DNA of 64,000 nucleotides from Antilocapra americana (Eukaryota > Chordata > Mammalia > Artiodactyla > Antilocapridae): positions 18,771,368 through 18,835,367 of the forward strand of contig ML664183.1 in the NCBI GenBank assembly GCA_007570785.1, written 5' to 3'. Made by a program: the position numbers and the translations under genes. Of the stretch, positions 23,646 to 33,725 are shown piece after piece. The notes below the pieces were generated by a model, which worked only from the letters and a program-made list of their open reading frames with translations, searched no databases and was not told where the DNA came from. The number at the start of each line of letters is the position of its first letter. Position 1 is the first letter of the stretch.

Positions 23646-23723
23646 AATTACAACATATGGAGGCTCAACAACACACTGCTGGATAACCAACAAATCATAG
23701 AAGAAATCAAAATATGCATAGAA

Positions 23724-24815
23724 ATGAATGAAAATGAAAACACAACAACCCAAAACCTATGGGACACTGTAAAAGCAGTGCTAAGGGGAAGGTTCATAGC
23801 AATACAGGCTTACCTCAAGAAACAAGAAAAAAGTCAAATAAATAACCTAACTTTACACCTAACACAACTAGAAAAGGAAGAAATGCAGAACCCCAGGGGT
23901 AGTAGAAGGAAAGAAATCTTAAAGATCAGGGCAGAAATAAGTGCAAAAGAAACAAAAGAGACCATAGCAAAAATCAACAAAGCCAAAAGCTGGTTCTTTG
24001 AGAAGATAAATAAAATTGACAAACCATTAGCCAGACTCATTAAGAAACAAAGGGAGAAGAACCAAATCAACAAAATTAGAAATGAAAAAGGAGAAATCAC
24101 AACAGAAAACACAGAAATACAAAAGATCATAGGAGACTCTTATCAGCAACTGTATGCAAATAAACTGGACAACTTGGAAGAAATGGACAAATTCTTAGAA
24201 AAGGACAGCTTTCCAAAACTAAACCAAGAAGAGACAGTTAATCTTAACATACCCATCACAAGCATGGAAATTGAAACTGAAATCAGAAATCTTCTAACAA
24301 ACAAAAGCCCAGGACCAGATGGCTTCACAGCCGAAATCTACCAAAAATTTAAAGAGCTAACACCTATTCTACTCAAACTCTTCCAGAAAATTGCAGAGGA
24401 AGGTAAACTTCCAAACTCATTCTATGAGGCCACCATCACCCTAATACCAAAACCCGACAAAGATGCCACAAAAAAAGAAAACTACAGGCCAATATCACTG
24501 ATGAACATAGATGCAAACAGAATCCAGCAACACATTAAGAAGATCATATACCATGACCAAGTAGGCTTTATCCCAGGGATGCAAGGATTCTTCAATATCC
24601 ACAAATTAATCAATGTAATACACCACATTAACAAATTGAAAAATAAAAACCACATGATTATCTTAATAGATGCAGAGAAAGCCTTTGACAAAATTCAACA
24701 TCCATTTCTGATAAAAACCCTCCAAAAAGCAGGAACAGAAGGAATATACCTCAAGATAATAAAAGCTATATATGACAAACCCACAGCAAACATTATCCTC
24801 AATGGTCAAAATTGA
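23724..24815 (+). pseudogene. L1 ORF2 linker and reverse transcriptase N-terminal part (outer L1)
   Basis: A 363-residue open frame covering the region between endonuclease and reverse transcriptase and most of the fingers/palm. Motifs seen are [41 protein letters not shown]-like [28 protein letters not shown] and [14 protein letters not shown] (motif A region, catalytic Asp). Two lesions are visible. MNIDA joins directly to NRIQQ, so about eight residues that L1 proteins carry here (KILNKILA) are missing in frame near 24512. The frame then ends at NGQN because a base is missing near 24807. The downstream reverse transcriptase continues in another frame. Confidence 0.92.
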
Positions 24816-24816
24816 A

Positions 24817-26053
24817 AGCATTTCCCCTAAAGTCAGGAAGAAGACAAGGGTGCCCACTCTCATCACTACTATTCAACGTAGTTTTGGAAGTCTTGGTCAC
24901 AACAATCAGAGCAGAAAAAGAAATAAAATAAATCCAGATTGGAAAAGAAGAAGTAAAACTCTCACTGTTTGCAGACGACATGATCCTCTACATAGAAAAT
25001 CCTAAAGACACCACCAGAAAATTACTAGAGCTAATCCATGAATATAGTAAAGCTACAGGATATAAAATCAGCACACAGAAATCCCTTGCATTCCTATACA
25101 CTAACAATGAGAAAGCAGAGAAATTAAAGAAATAATTCCATTCACCATCGAAACAAAAAGAATAAAATACTTACGAGTATATCTACTTAAAGAAACAAAA
25201 GACCTATATATGGAAAACTATAAAACACTGATGAAAGAAATCAAAGAGGACACAAATAGATGGAGAAATATACCGTGTTCATGGATCAGAAGAATCAATA
25301 TAGTGAAAATGAGTATACTACCCAGAGCAATCTATAGATTCAATGCAATTCCTATCAAGCTACCAGTGGTCTTTTTCAGAGAAATAGAACAAATAATTTC
25401 ACAATTTGTATGGAAATACAAAAAACCTCGAATAGCCAAAGCAATCTTGAGAAAGAAGAATAGAACTGGAGGAATCAACCTGCCTGACTTTAGGCCATAT
25501 TACAAAGCCACAGTCATCAAGACAGTATGGTACTGGCACAAAACAGAAATGTAGATCAATGGAACAAAATAGAAAGCCCAGAGATAAATCCATGCATCTA
25601 TGGACACCTTATCTTTGACAAAGGAGGCATGAATATACAATGGAGAAAAAACAATCTCTTTAACAACTGGTGCTGGGAAAACTGGTCAACCACTTGTAAA
25701 ACAATGAAACTAGAACGCTTTCTAACACCATACACAAAAGTAAACTCAAAATGGATTAAAGATCTAAACATAAGACCAGAAACTATAAAACTCCTAGAGG
25801 AAAACATAGGCAAAACACTCTCCAACATATACCAAAGCAGGATCCTCTGTGACCCACCTCCCAGAATATTGAAAGTAAAAGCAAAAATAAACAAATGGGA
25901 CCTTATTAAAATTAAAAGCTTCTGCACAACAAACAAAACTAAAAGCAAGGTGAAAAGGCAGCCTTCAGAATGGGAGAAAATAGCAAACGAAGCAATGGAC
26001 AAACAATCTCAAAAATATACAAGCAACTCCTGCAGCTCAATTCCAGAAAAATA
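24817..26053 (+). pseudogene. L1 ORF2 reverse transcriptase active site and C-terminal part (outer L1), frameshifted
   Basis: After the frameshift, translation gives [12 protein letters not shown] (motif B), then [14 protein letters not shown] with an intact FADD at 24968-24979, then [23 protein letters not shown], then the 25210-25554 and 25527-26054 frames (WENWSTTCKTMKLERFLTPY). At least one premature stop before FADD (near 24928) and several frame changes are present. The catalytic motif survives but the protein could not be made as one chain. Confidence 0.88.
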
Positions 26054-26066
26054 AATGACTCAATCA
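26049..26066. repeat. TSD of the inner L1, left copy
   Basis: 'aaataaatgactcaatca', repeated exactly at 28903-28920. Part of the outer L1 ORF2 sequence. Confidence 0.93.
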
Positions 26067-27240
26067 CCTTGCTTATAGTTTTATTGTTGTTCAGAAGCTT
26101 TTAATTTTAACTAGGTCCCATTTGTTTATTCATGTTTTTATTTCCAGTATTCTGGGAGGTGGGTCATGGAGTATCCCGCTTTAGTTTATGTCAGAGAGTG
26201 TTTTGCCTATGTTATCCTCTAGGAGTTTTATAGTTTCTGGTCTTATGCTTAGATCTTTGATCCATTTTGAGTTCATCTTTGTGTATGGTGTTAGAAAGTG
26301 TTCTAGTTTCATTCTTTTACAAGTGGCTGTCCAGTTTTCCCAGCACCACTTGTTAAAGAGATTGTCTTTTCTCCATTGTATATTCTTGCCTCCTTTGTCA
26401 AAGATAAGGTGTCCATAGATGCATGGATTTATCTCTGGGCTTTCTATTCTGTTCCATTGATCTATATTTCTGTCTTTGTGCCAGTACCATACTGTCTTAA
26501 TGACTGTGGATCTGTAGTATAGCCTAAAGTCAGGTAGGTTGATTCCTCCAGTTCCATTCTTCTTTCTAAAGATTGCTTTGGCTATACGAGGTTTTTTGTA
26601 TTTCCATACAAATTGAGAAATTATTTGTTCTAATTCTTTAAATAAGACCTCAGGTAGCTTGATAGGAATTGCATTGAATCTATAGATTGCTTTGGGTAGT
26701 ATACTCATTTTCACTATATTGATTCTTCCAATCCACGAACACGGCACATTTCTCCATCTATTTGTGTCCTCTTTGATTTCTTTCATCAGTGTTTTATAGT
26801 TTTCTATATACAAATCTTTGTTTCTTTAGGTAGGAATACTCCTAAATATTTTATTTTTTTGTTTTGATGGTGAATGGAATTGTTTCCTTAATTTCTCTGT
26901 TTTCTCGTTGTTAATGTATAGGAATGCGAGGGATTTCTGTGTGTTGATTTTGTATCCTGAAACTTACATATTCACTGATTAGCTCTAGTAATTTTCTGGT
27001 AGAGTCTTGAGGGTTTTCTATGTAGAGGATCATGTCATGTGCAAACAGGGAGAATTTTAGTTTTTCTTTTCCAATCTGGATCCCTTTTATTTCTTTATCT
27101 GCTCTGATTGCTGTGGCCAAGACTTCCAAAACTATGTTGAATAGTAGTGGTGAGAGTGGGCACCCTTGTCTTGTTCCTGACTTCAGGGGAAATGCTTTCA
27201 GTTTTTCACCATTGACGATAATGTTTGCTGTGGGTTTTTT
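26067..27240 (-). mobile_element. Inner L1, inverted 5' segment
   Basis: L1 ORF2 sequence in antisense, from '[10 protein letters not shown]' (at 27238) down to 'KSF-TTIKL-SK' (at 26067). It begins exactly at the TSD and joins the forward segment at about 27234-27241 through a short T-rich overlap. It has no A-tail of its own. That is what twin priming, a known cause of 5' inversions in L1, would leave. Its last 573 bases repeat, in opposite orientation, the first 573 bases of the forward segment. Confidence 0.88.
26181..27237 (-). pseudogene. L1 ORF2 remnant in the inverted segment, FADD changed to FAHD
   Basis: Two minus-strand frames, 26911-27309 (its start lies in the junction) and 26181-26813 (210 residues). 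The first reads [20 protein letters not shown], then [14 protein letters not shown]. The catalytic FADD is FAHD (around 27031-27048), so one metal-binding aspartate is lost. The second reads [21 protein letters not shown] text and [20 protein letters not shown]. Stops separate the two. A dead copy apart from the inversion. Confidence 0.88.
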
Positions 27241-28553
27241 TCCGAGAATTAGAACAAATAATTTCACAGTTTGTATGGAAATACAAAAAACCTCGTATAG
27301 CCAAAGCAATCTTGAGAAAGAAGAATGGAACTGGAGGAATCAACTTACCTGACTTTAGGCTATACTACAAAGCCACAGTCATTAAGACAGTATGGTACTG
27401 GCACAAAGACAGAAATGTAGATCAATGGAACAGAATAGAAAGCCCAGAGATAAATCCACACATCTATGGACACCTTATCTTTGACAAAGGAGGCAAGAAT
27501 ATACAATGGAGAAAAGACAATCTCTTTAACAAGTGGTGCTGGGAAAACTGGACAGCCACTTGTAAAAGAATGAAACTAGAACACTTTCTAACACCATACA
27601 CAAAGATAAACTCAAAATGGATCAAAGATCTAAGCATAAGACCAGAAACTACAAAACTCCTAGAGGATAACATAGGCAAAACACTCTCCAACATAAACCA
27701 AAGCGGGAACCTCTATGACCCACCTCCCAGAATATCGGAAATAAAAGTACGGATAAATAAATGGGACCAAATTAAAATGAAAAGCTTCTGCACAACAAAG
27801 GAAACTATAAGCAAGGTGAAAAGACATCCTTCAGAATGGGAGAAAATAATAGCCAATGAAGCAATGGACAAACAATTAATCTCAAAAATATACAAGCAAC
27901 TCCTGCAGCTCCATTCTAGAAAAATAAACAACCCAATCAAAAAGTGGGCCAAAGAACTTAACAGACATTTCTCCAAAGAAGACATAAAAATGGCTAACAA
28001 ACACATGAAAAGATGTTCAACATCACTCATTATCAGAGAAATGCAAATCAAAACCTCAATGAGGTACAATTTCACACCAGTCAGAATGGCTGCCATCCAA
28101 AAATCTACAAGCAATAAATGCTGGAGAGGATGTGGAGAAAAGGGAACTCTCCTACACTGTTGGTGGGAATGCAAACTAGTACAGCCACTATGGAAAACAG
28201 TGTGGAGGTTCCTTAAAAAGCTGCAAATAGTCCTGCCATATAACCCAGCAATCACACTGCTGGGCATATACACCGAGGAAACCAGAACTGAAAGAGCCAC
28301 GTGTACCCCAATGTTCATAGCTGCATTGTTTACAATAGCCAGGACATGGAAGCAACCTAGATGCCCATCAACGGACAAATGGATAAGAAAGCTGTGGTAC
28401 ATATACACAATGGAATATTACTCAGCATTAAAAAAAAATTCATTTGAATCAATTCTACTCAGATGGACCGAACTGGAGCCCATTATCCAGAGTGAAGTAA
28501 GCCAGAAGCAAAAACAACAATACAGTATATTAACACATATATATGGAATTTAG
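27241..28553 (+). pseudogene. L1 ORF2 C-terminal part (inner L1), intact frame
   Basis: An uninterrupted frame of about 437 L1 residues from the reverse transcriptase thumb to the normal ORF2 end (THIYGI then stop). The C-terminal cysteine-rich motif CX3CX7HX4C is complete ([18 protein letters not shown], 28119-28172). Family words include [16 protein letters not shown] and [12 protein letters not shown]. No start, endonuclease or active-site region is joined to it, because the upstream part is inverted. It cannot encode a working ORF2 protein. The long frame suggests a fairly recent insertion. Confidence 0.93.
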
Positions 28554-28743
28554 AAAGACAGTAACGAGAACCCAAAATGCGAGACAGCAAAAGGAACGCA
28601 GATGTATAGAATTGACTCGTGGACTCTGTGGATGAGGGAAAGGGTGGGATGATATGGAGAATGGCATTGAAACATGTTAATTATCATATGTCTAATCAAT
28701 TGCCAGCCCAGGATTGATTCTCGGGGCTGGTGAATCGAGATTT

Positions 28744-28779
28744 CCCGGGGGGAGGGAGGAGGGAGGGGGGAGGGAGGAG
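28744..28779 (+). other. G-rich polypurine tract of L1 3' UTR, possible G-quadruplex
   Basis: At least four runs of three or more G separated by one to four bases. A G-rich tract at this place is typical of mammalian L1 3' UTRs. Confidence 0.85.
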
Positions 28780-28902
28780 TTTCTGGAGGGGGAGCATATG
28801 TAAACCCATAGTGATATCATGGCATTGTATGGCAAAAACAATAAAAGGAAAAGAAAATAAAAATTAAAAAATTAAAAAAAAATCATAGGCAAAAAAATAA
28901 AT

Positions 28903-28920
28903 AAATAAATGACTCAATCA
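28903..28920. repeat. TSD of the inner L1, right copy
   Basis: Exact 18-base match to 26049-26066. Outer L1 coding sequence resumes at once. Confidence 0.93.
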
Positions 28921-29507
28921 AAAAGTGGGCCAAAGAACTAAACAGACATTTCTCCAAAGACGTAAAAATGGCTAACAAACACATGAAAAGATGCTCAACA
29001 TCACTCTTTATCAGAGAAATGCAAATCAAAACCACAATGAGGTACAATTTCACACCAGTCAGAATGGCTGCCATCCAAAAGTCTACAAGCAATAAATGCT
29101 GGAGAGGATGTGGAAAGGGAACCCTCTTACACTGTTGGTGGGAATGCAAACTAGTACAGCCACTATGGAGAACAGTGTGGAGATTCCTTAAAAAACTGGA
29201 AATAGAACTGCCATATGACCCGGCAATCCCACTGCTGGGCATACACACTGAGGAAACCAGAATTGAAAGAGACACATGTACCCCAGTGTTCATCGCCACT
29301 TTGTTTACAATAGCCAGGACATGGAAACAACCTATATGTCCATCAACAGACGAATGGATAAGCAAGCTGTGGCACATATACACAATGGAATATTACTCAG
29401 CCATTAAAAAGAATACATTTGAGTCATTTCTACTGAGATGGACAAAACTGGAGCCTATTAAGCCAGAAGGAAAAACAACAATACAATATACTAATGCATA
29501 TATATGA
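28921..29507 (+). pseudogene. L1 ORF2 C-terminal end (outer L1)
   Basis: The frame from 28968 (179 residues) carries [16 protein letters not shown] and [12 protein letters not shown]. The cysteine-rich motif at 29097-29147 reads [17 protein letters not shown]: one codon is missing, giving CX3CX6HX4C rather than CX3CX7HX4C. Just before the frame a deletion (SKDVKM where the inner copy has SKEDIKM) shifts the reading. The C-terminal end differs from the inner copy ([10 protein letters not shown]), with a deletion of about eight residues after LEPI. Confidence 0.9.
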
Positions 29508-29873
29508 AATTTAGAAAGATGGTAATGATAACCCTTGTATGCAAGACAGCAAAAGAGACGCAGATGTTTAGAACAGTCGTTTGGACTCTATGGGAGATGG
29601 CAAGGGTGGGATGATATGGGAGAATGGCACTGAAACATGTAAATTATCATATGTGAAATGAATCACCAGCCCAGGTTTGATGCGTGATACAGAGTGCTCA
29701 GGGCTGGTGCACTGGTATGACCCAGAGAGATGGAATCAGGAGGGAGGTGGGAGGGGGGTTCTGGAAGGGGAACACATGTATACCCATGGTGGATTCATGT
29801 CAATATATGGCAAAACCAACACGATAATGTAAAGTCTTTCTTGAATTTGTACAATAAAAAAATTAATTTAAAA
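28921..29873 (+). mobile_element. Outer L1 LINE, right part with 3' UTR and A-tail
   Basis: Continuation of the outer L1 after the nested insertion: ORF2 C-terminus, 3' UTR (from about 29508) and A-rich tail 29856-29875. Followed by the 20-base TSD copy 29874-29893. Confidence 0.95.
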
Positions 29874-29893
29874 AAGTTTTTAAAATGTTTTCT

Positions 29894-30475
29894 TCCTCTT
29901 TTATTCAGATATAATTGACTACAGTGCTGTGTAATGTTAAGGTGTGCAGCATAATGGTTTGACTTACATACACGATGAAATGATTACAGTAGTAAATCAT
30001 CTCATATAGATATGACATGGAATTTTTTTCTTGTGCTAATTCTTAGGGTTACTCTCTGAGCAACTTTCATATATAATTTATTGAAGTGTTAATTACATCT
30101 TTTGTATATAACATATAGCAGTGTTAATTACATCTATCATGTTGTACATTCCATCCATAGTACTTATCTTACAATAGGAAGTTTGTACCTTTTGACTGCC
30201 TTTATCCAGTTTTTCCCCCACCCCTGCCTCTTATAACCACAAATTCAATCTCTTTTTCTGAGTCTACTTATTTTGAAGTGTAATGGACCCACCTCTCTGT
30301 TAGTTCCCATTACACAATGTAGTGATTTAATATTTTTATATATTTCAAATAGACCACAATGATAGGTCTAGTTATGATATGTCACCATACAAAGTCATTA
30401 CATAATTATTGACTATATTCCCCACACTGTATATTTCATACCCATGACTCATTTATTTTGCTTGTGGAAGTTTGC
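29894..30475 (-). mobile_element. Old L1 LINE 3' UTR, antisense
   Basis: Words such as 'attgactacagtgctgtg', 'gtttgacttacatacac', 'gttgtacattccatccat' and 'ggaagtttgtaccttttga' are the reversed 3' UTR of an old mammalian L1. Strong decay. The outer L1 inserted at its left edge. Confidence 0.75.
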
Positions 30476-30479
30476 CTTT

Positions 30480-31780
30480 TAATATCCCTCTCAAAAGCGT
30501 TATTCTAGCATTTTTAGATACTGTCTTCCCTTAATTTTTGCATTTTATATGATTATTTCATGGGGAGTTCCAAATCCGTTTGTTTCTTTGGATGTTTCTC
30601 TCTTCATTTTTACAGTAAAATAGAAGAGCTAGATGAGTTCAAGAATGCCATGATCCACTGTTATCTTGGTTCTGGTGGATAGTCCTATTTAGGAGATAAT
30701 TAAATTTTGTAATAATATTAGTAATCCATTATGAACAAATAATAATAAAAAGAAATGTTCACTTGGGTATTACGTTATTATTTTCAAAGCCTTGTTACAC
30801 TGCATTTGATGCCAGCTTAGTAGATACCTGCGATATAAATCCCTTTTGAGAACTTCATAACCACCCCTTTCTGAGTTTAGTAAACATAGATGGAGGGGCA
30901 TGTGGAGTAAACAGACTTCCCACCTGGAAGGGCTGCTCATTCAGTGAAGGAGATTCTGAGTTGTATGCTGTGGTTTTCTTTTTCCTGCTGAGCAAACAGC
31001 AATTGGAGACCAGGGAGGAAAAGAGCTAATCAATTCTGGTTTTGTTTGTGTGTTTCTTGATTTTATTTCATTCTAAGGCAGTCAGCTGAGGGGAAACAAA
31101 CGGCTTATTAGAATGTTTAAAGCTGTACTTAGACCCTTTGTTTTCATAACCAAAACCAAGTTTTCAAAGCTTTTTCTTCTCAGTTTTTCACTTCTCTTCA
31201 AAGGTAGCAAAATATAAATGCATTCAGGGCACACAGCAGTTAGGGTGTTTATGAAGCCAGTGGAGAGGAAATGATTATAAGCATAGCCCCCTGCCCCCAA
31301 GTATAATGAGAAGATGATTTAAAAAATTGAAGCTCTTATTGCCAAAGTGAGAGAAAAAACTTCTGGATGCTATCACCGCAATTCCTTGTGTTGTTTTAAA
31401 CACTGGTCAACATTCACAGAAAGCCCATTTGTATTTGAAGGTGGGAAAATCCAGATCAAAGGTAGGAATACTCAGAGTTAATGATATAAAAGAGAACAAA
31501 ATACATATATGTGTGTGTATGCAGCATAAACCAGATATGTACAGAAAAATGTTGTTATTTTAGCTTTCATTACTTGAGTAAAGTTCAGGATTATCTTCAA
31601 ATTGGCACAAAAGTATAAATATGATTTGATTTGAGCATCCTTAAATCCCTAGCCATTCAAACACAAACCTTCTCAAGGCTGAAAAAAAAAATAACTTCTT
31701 TATAAGACTTACACATACAGCATCATACTTGAGTGGTAAACATAGTATCCATTCAGATACCTCCATCTAAGCATATGTTT
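30480..31780. other. No gene or repeat recognised
   Basis: Unassigned AT-rich sequence. The frame 31082-31300 (-) has no domain. Confidence 0.5.
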
Positions 31781-31784
31781 GTTT

Positions 31785-31900
31785 ACTTGGTAGCATTTAT
31801 CCTGTACCAGCTATAATCCAAATGTGGCAACAGGGATGATGAAAGAGACAAGACATGATCCTTGCACTCAGCTTACTGATACTTTTAATCTTGTAAAAGC
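31785..31900 (-). repeat. Possible L2 LINE end
   Basis: 'agcatttatcctgtaccagc' followed by 'acatgatccttgcactcagc' resembles the reversed L2 end. Weak. Confidence 0.35.
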
Positions 31901-31904
31901 ACTT

Positions 31905-32205
31905 GCAAATCCGATCTGTGCTATAGGCTTTTCCCATCATGCTTTAAAGACTTTTTTAGTGAATCACTGGTCTTAATGGATTTGATGGTCTTTATCTCAA
32001 TAGGCAAACAGTGATTTTCCTAGCCACCTCCTTCTGTTTTCAATATTCCTTTGGTTTTCTCATTCTTCCCATGGAGTTGTTATTGACAGGTATCCTTAAC
32101 ACTGTATTTCCTTCCCAAACCTCCCCTCCACCTCCAATGTCATCTATTTGCTAGGATAAAAATTTCTGTTTATTTGAGGAAATGAGAAGGATCCTTGGAA
32201 AGGAA
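31905..32205. other. No gene or repeat recognised
   Basis: About 300 bases of unassigned sequence. Confidence 0.4.
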
Positions 32206-32209
32206 TATT

Positions 32210-32290
32210 CTTTTTTTTTTTAAATTTTCTTTACTTTATTGCATTGGTTTTGCCATACATTGACATGAATCCACCATGGGTATGCATATG
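32210..32290 (-). mobile_element. L1 LINE 3' tail fragment
   Basis: T run then 'tgccatacattgacatgaat' and 'ccaccatgggtatgcat', the reverse of the last ~80 bases of ruminant L1 (compare 29770-29815). Confidence 0.8.
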
Positions 32291-32294
32291 GAAT

Positions 32295-32640
32295 ATTCTG
32301 AATGTAAGGTGTGAATGGAGATTTGTGTAATGACCTGGGATTGGTTTAAATCCATAAACTTTATTCCCTCAAATTGGTGTTCAAACTTGTATTTGCACAG
32401 ATGTTCAGAGGCTCTGCAGTGGGCTCTTTTCAAAGACTGAGATTCTACGTAGAATTATAGAAGTTATATGCACCTTTATCTGTGAAAATGGTCAAATGCT
32501 AAGATATTAAACTCAGAGAAAATATCTGATGACTCCTCTGCGCTTTAATTCAAAAAGAGACTTTTTCCATTTTTTTCTCATATCAAGAAAATAGATCTTC
32601 ATGTTTGTAGTCTCCAACAGCACTCATATTAAATGCCCCT
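32295..32640. other. No gene or repeat recognised
   Basis: About 350 bases of unassigned sequence. Confidence 0.4.
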
Positions 32641-32642
32641 GT

Positions 32643-32862
32643 CTAGGCTTCCCTAATAGCTCAGATGGTAAAGAATTCGCCTTCAATGTAGGAGACACAG
32701 ATTGGATCCCTTGGTCAGGAAGATCCCTGGGAGAAGGGTATGGCAACCCACTCCAGTATTCTTGCTTGGAGAATCCCATGAACAGAAGAGCCTGGCAGGC
32801 TACAGTTCATGGGGTTGCAAAGGGTCAAACAGGACTGAGTGACTAACACTTTCACTTCTTTC
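32643..32862 (+). mobile_element. Bov-tA SINE
   Basis: Head 'ggcttccctaatagctcaga', B-box-like 'gattggatccct', BovA body and the 'gactaacactttcactt' end. Confidence 0.94.
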
Positions 32863-32864
32863 AT

Positions 32865-33604
32865 ACTAGAAGATGCTGTACTTATAATATATGTACACAC
32901 ACAGCCCTTGACCTGATCTTGCCCACATCAGAGAAAGAATCCTGATGATATGAACAGAGCATTGAAGCTACAAGTCTAATACTCTACACAAATGCACATG
33001 GTAATTGCATGTATACTTCATATATATATATGAAGTATACTTTCTTCATCTTCTCAAGCATTTTTACCTCATCTACTCCCTAATTATTTTCATCTTTACC
33101 TTTAAATAGTCTATTTTTTTAAGGAACATTGAAAATTCCATACCATCAATTGTACATTCTCCATTTCCTATGTAAGGAATGATTTTCCTTTTCTAAAATT
33201 TCTCACTATTTTGCATATATATCTACCTTTCTATACTTCTTATATGTACATTCTATATGTATTATATGTGCTAAGTCTTGAGTTATGGTTATTTTTATGT
33301 ATGCTCTATTTCTCCTACCATATTTTAATCTCTTGAAGATGCTACCAACCTCAATTTGAAATTCTCTTAAATTTTCTTGCCCTCATCCTTTAATTCATTT
33401 TATATGGTTTGCATGGCCAGCTTCCTCTCCATCCATCAGTTTAGTTTGTATCTGTGCTTACAAACAGTCCTCTTTGTTTCGTCCACATGGAAAATTCTTG
33501 TTTGACTCTCACACAGGTGACTTACATGTCACCTCTCGATTCCCAAATGTATATTTCTTTCCCACCAAACCTGGATGCAATCACAGCTTCCTTCCAGCGT
33601 TCCA
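32865..33604. other. AT-rich sequence with a perfect 30-bp palindrome
   Basis: No gene recognised. 33011-33040 is a perfect palindrome (see findings). 33400-33510 has faint L2-like text. Confidence 0.5.
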
Positions 33605-33723
33605 CTAGAGTAGGGTGACCAATGACTTGGTTTGTCTGACACTGAAGGTGATACCTGGGACATAAGACTGTCAGTTTTAAAGTAGGAATGTCCTGAGAAA
33701 ACAGGATAAGTTGGTAACCCCAT
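33605..33723. repeat. Possible ancient palindromic repeat with imperfect terminal inverted repeats
   Basis: The left end 'gggtgaccaatgacttggtt' and the reverse complement of the right end, 'ggggttaccaacttatcctg', resemble each other over about 30 bases. The interior carries 'acctgggacataagactgtc'. Looks like a decayed DNA-transposon-type or other palindromic mammal-wide repeat. Confidence 0.4.
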
Positions 33724-33725
33724 GC

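Larger units (their letters stand above)
23348..26066 (+). mobile_element. Outer L1 LINE, left part (5'-truncated)
   Basis: Sense ruminant L1 starting inside ORF2 in the C-terminal half of the endonuclease domain. The 20-base TSD 'aagtttttaaaatgttttct' at 23328-23347 recurs exactly at 29874-29893. The element is interrupted after 26066 by another L1 and resumes at 28921, giving about 3.67 kb once the insert is removed. The reading across the break is continuous (NSRKINDS then IKKWAKEL), which proves the nesting. Confidence 0.95.
27241..28902 (+). mobile_element. Inner L1, forward 3' segment with 3' UTR and A-rich tail
   Basis: Sense L1 from '[10 protein letters not shown]' of ORF2 through the stop codon at 28551-28553, a ~300-base 3' UTR with a G-rich polypurine tract (28744-28779), and an A-rich tail from about 28840 ending in AAAT units. 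The TSD copy follows at 28903-28920. Younger than the L1 it sits in. Confidence 0.93.

Noticed and set aside
23724..24815. A 363-codon frame as an intact reverse transcriptase gene
   Set aside because: It stops before the FADD active site because of a frameshift and belongs to a 5'-truncated L1.
26067..27240. The antisense L1 part as an independent L1 insertion
   Set aside because: It lacks a 3' end, an A-tail and its own TSD, and its left edge coincides with the TSD of the forward segment, so one 5'-inverted insertion explains it better.
27225..28553. The longest open frame, 442 codons, as a cellular gene
   Set aside because: It is the C-terminal part of L1 ORF2 and its first codons lie in the inversion junction; it has no promoter or upstream domains.
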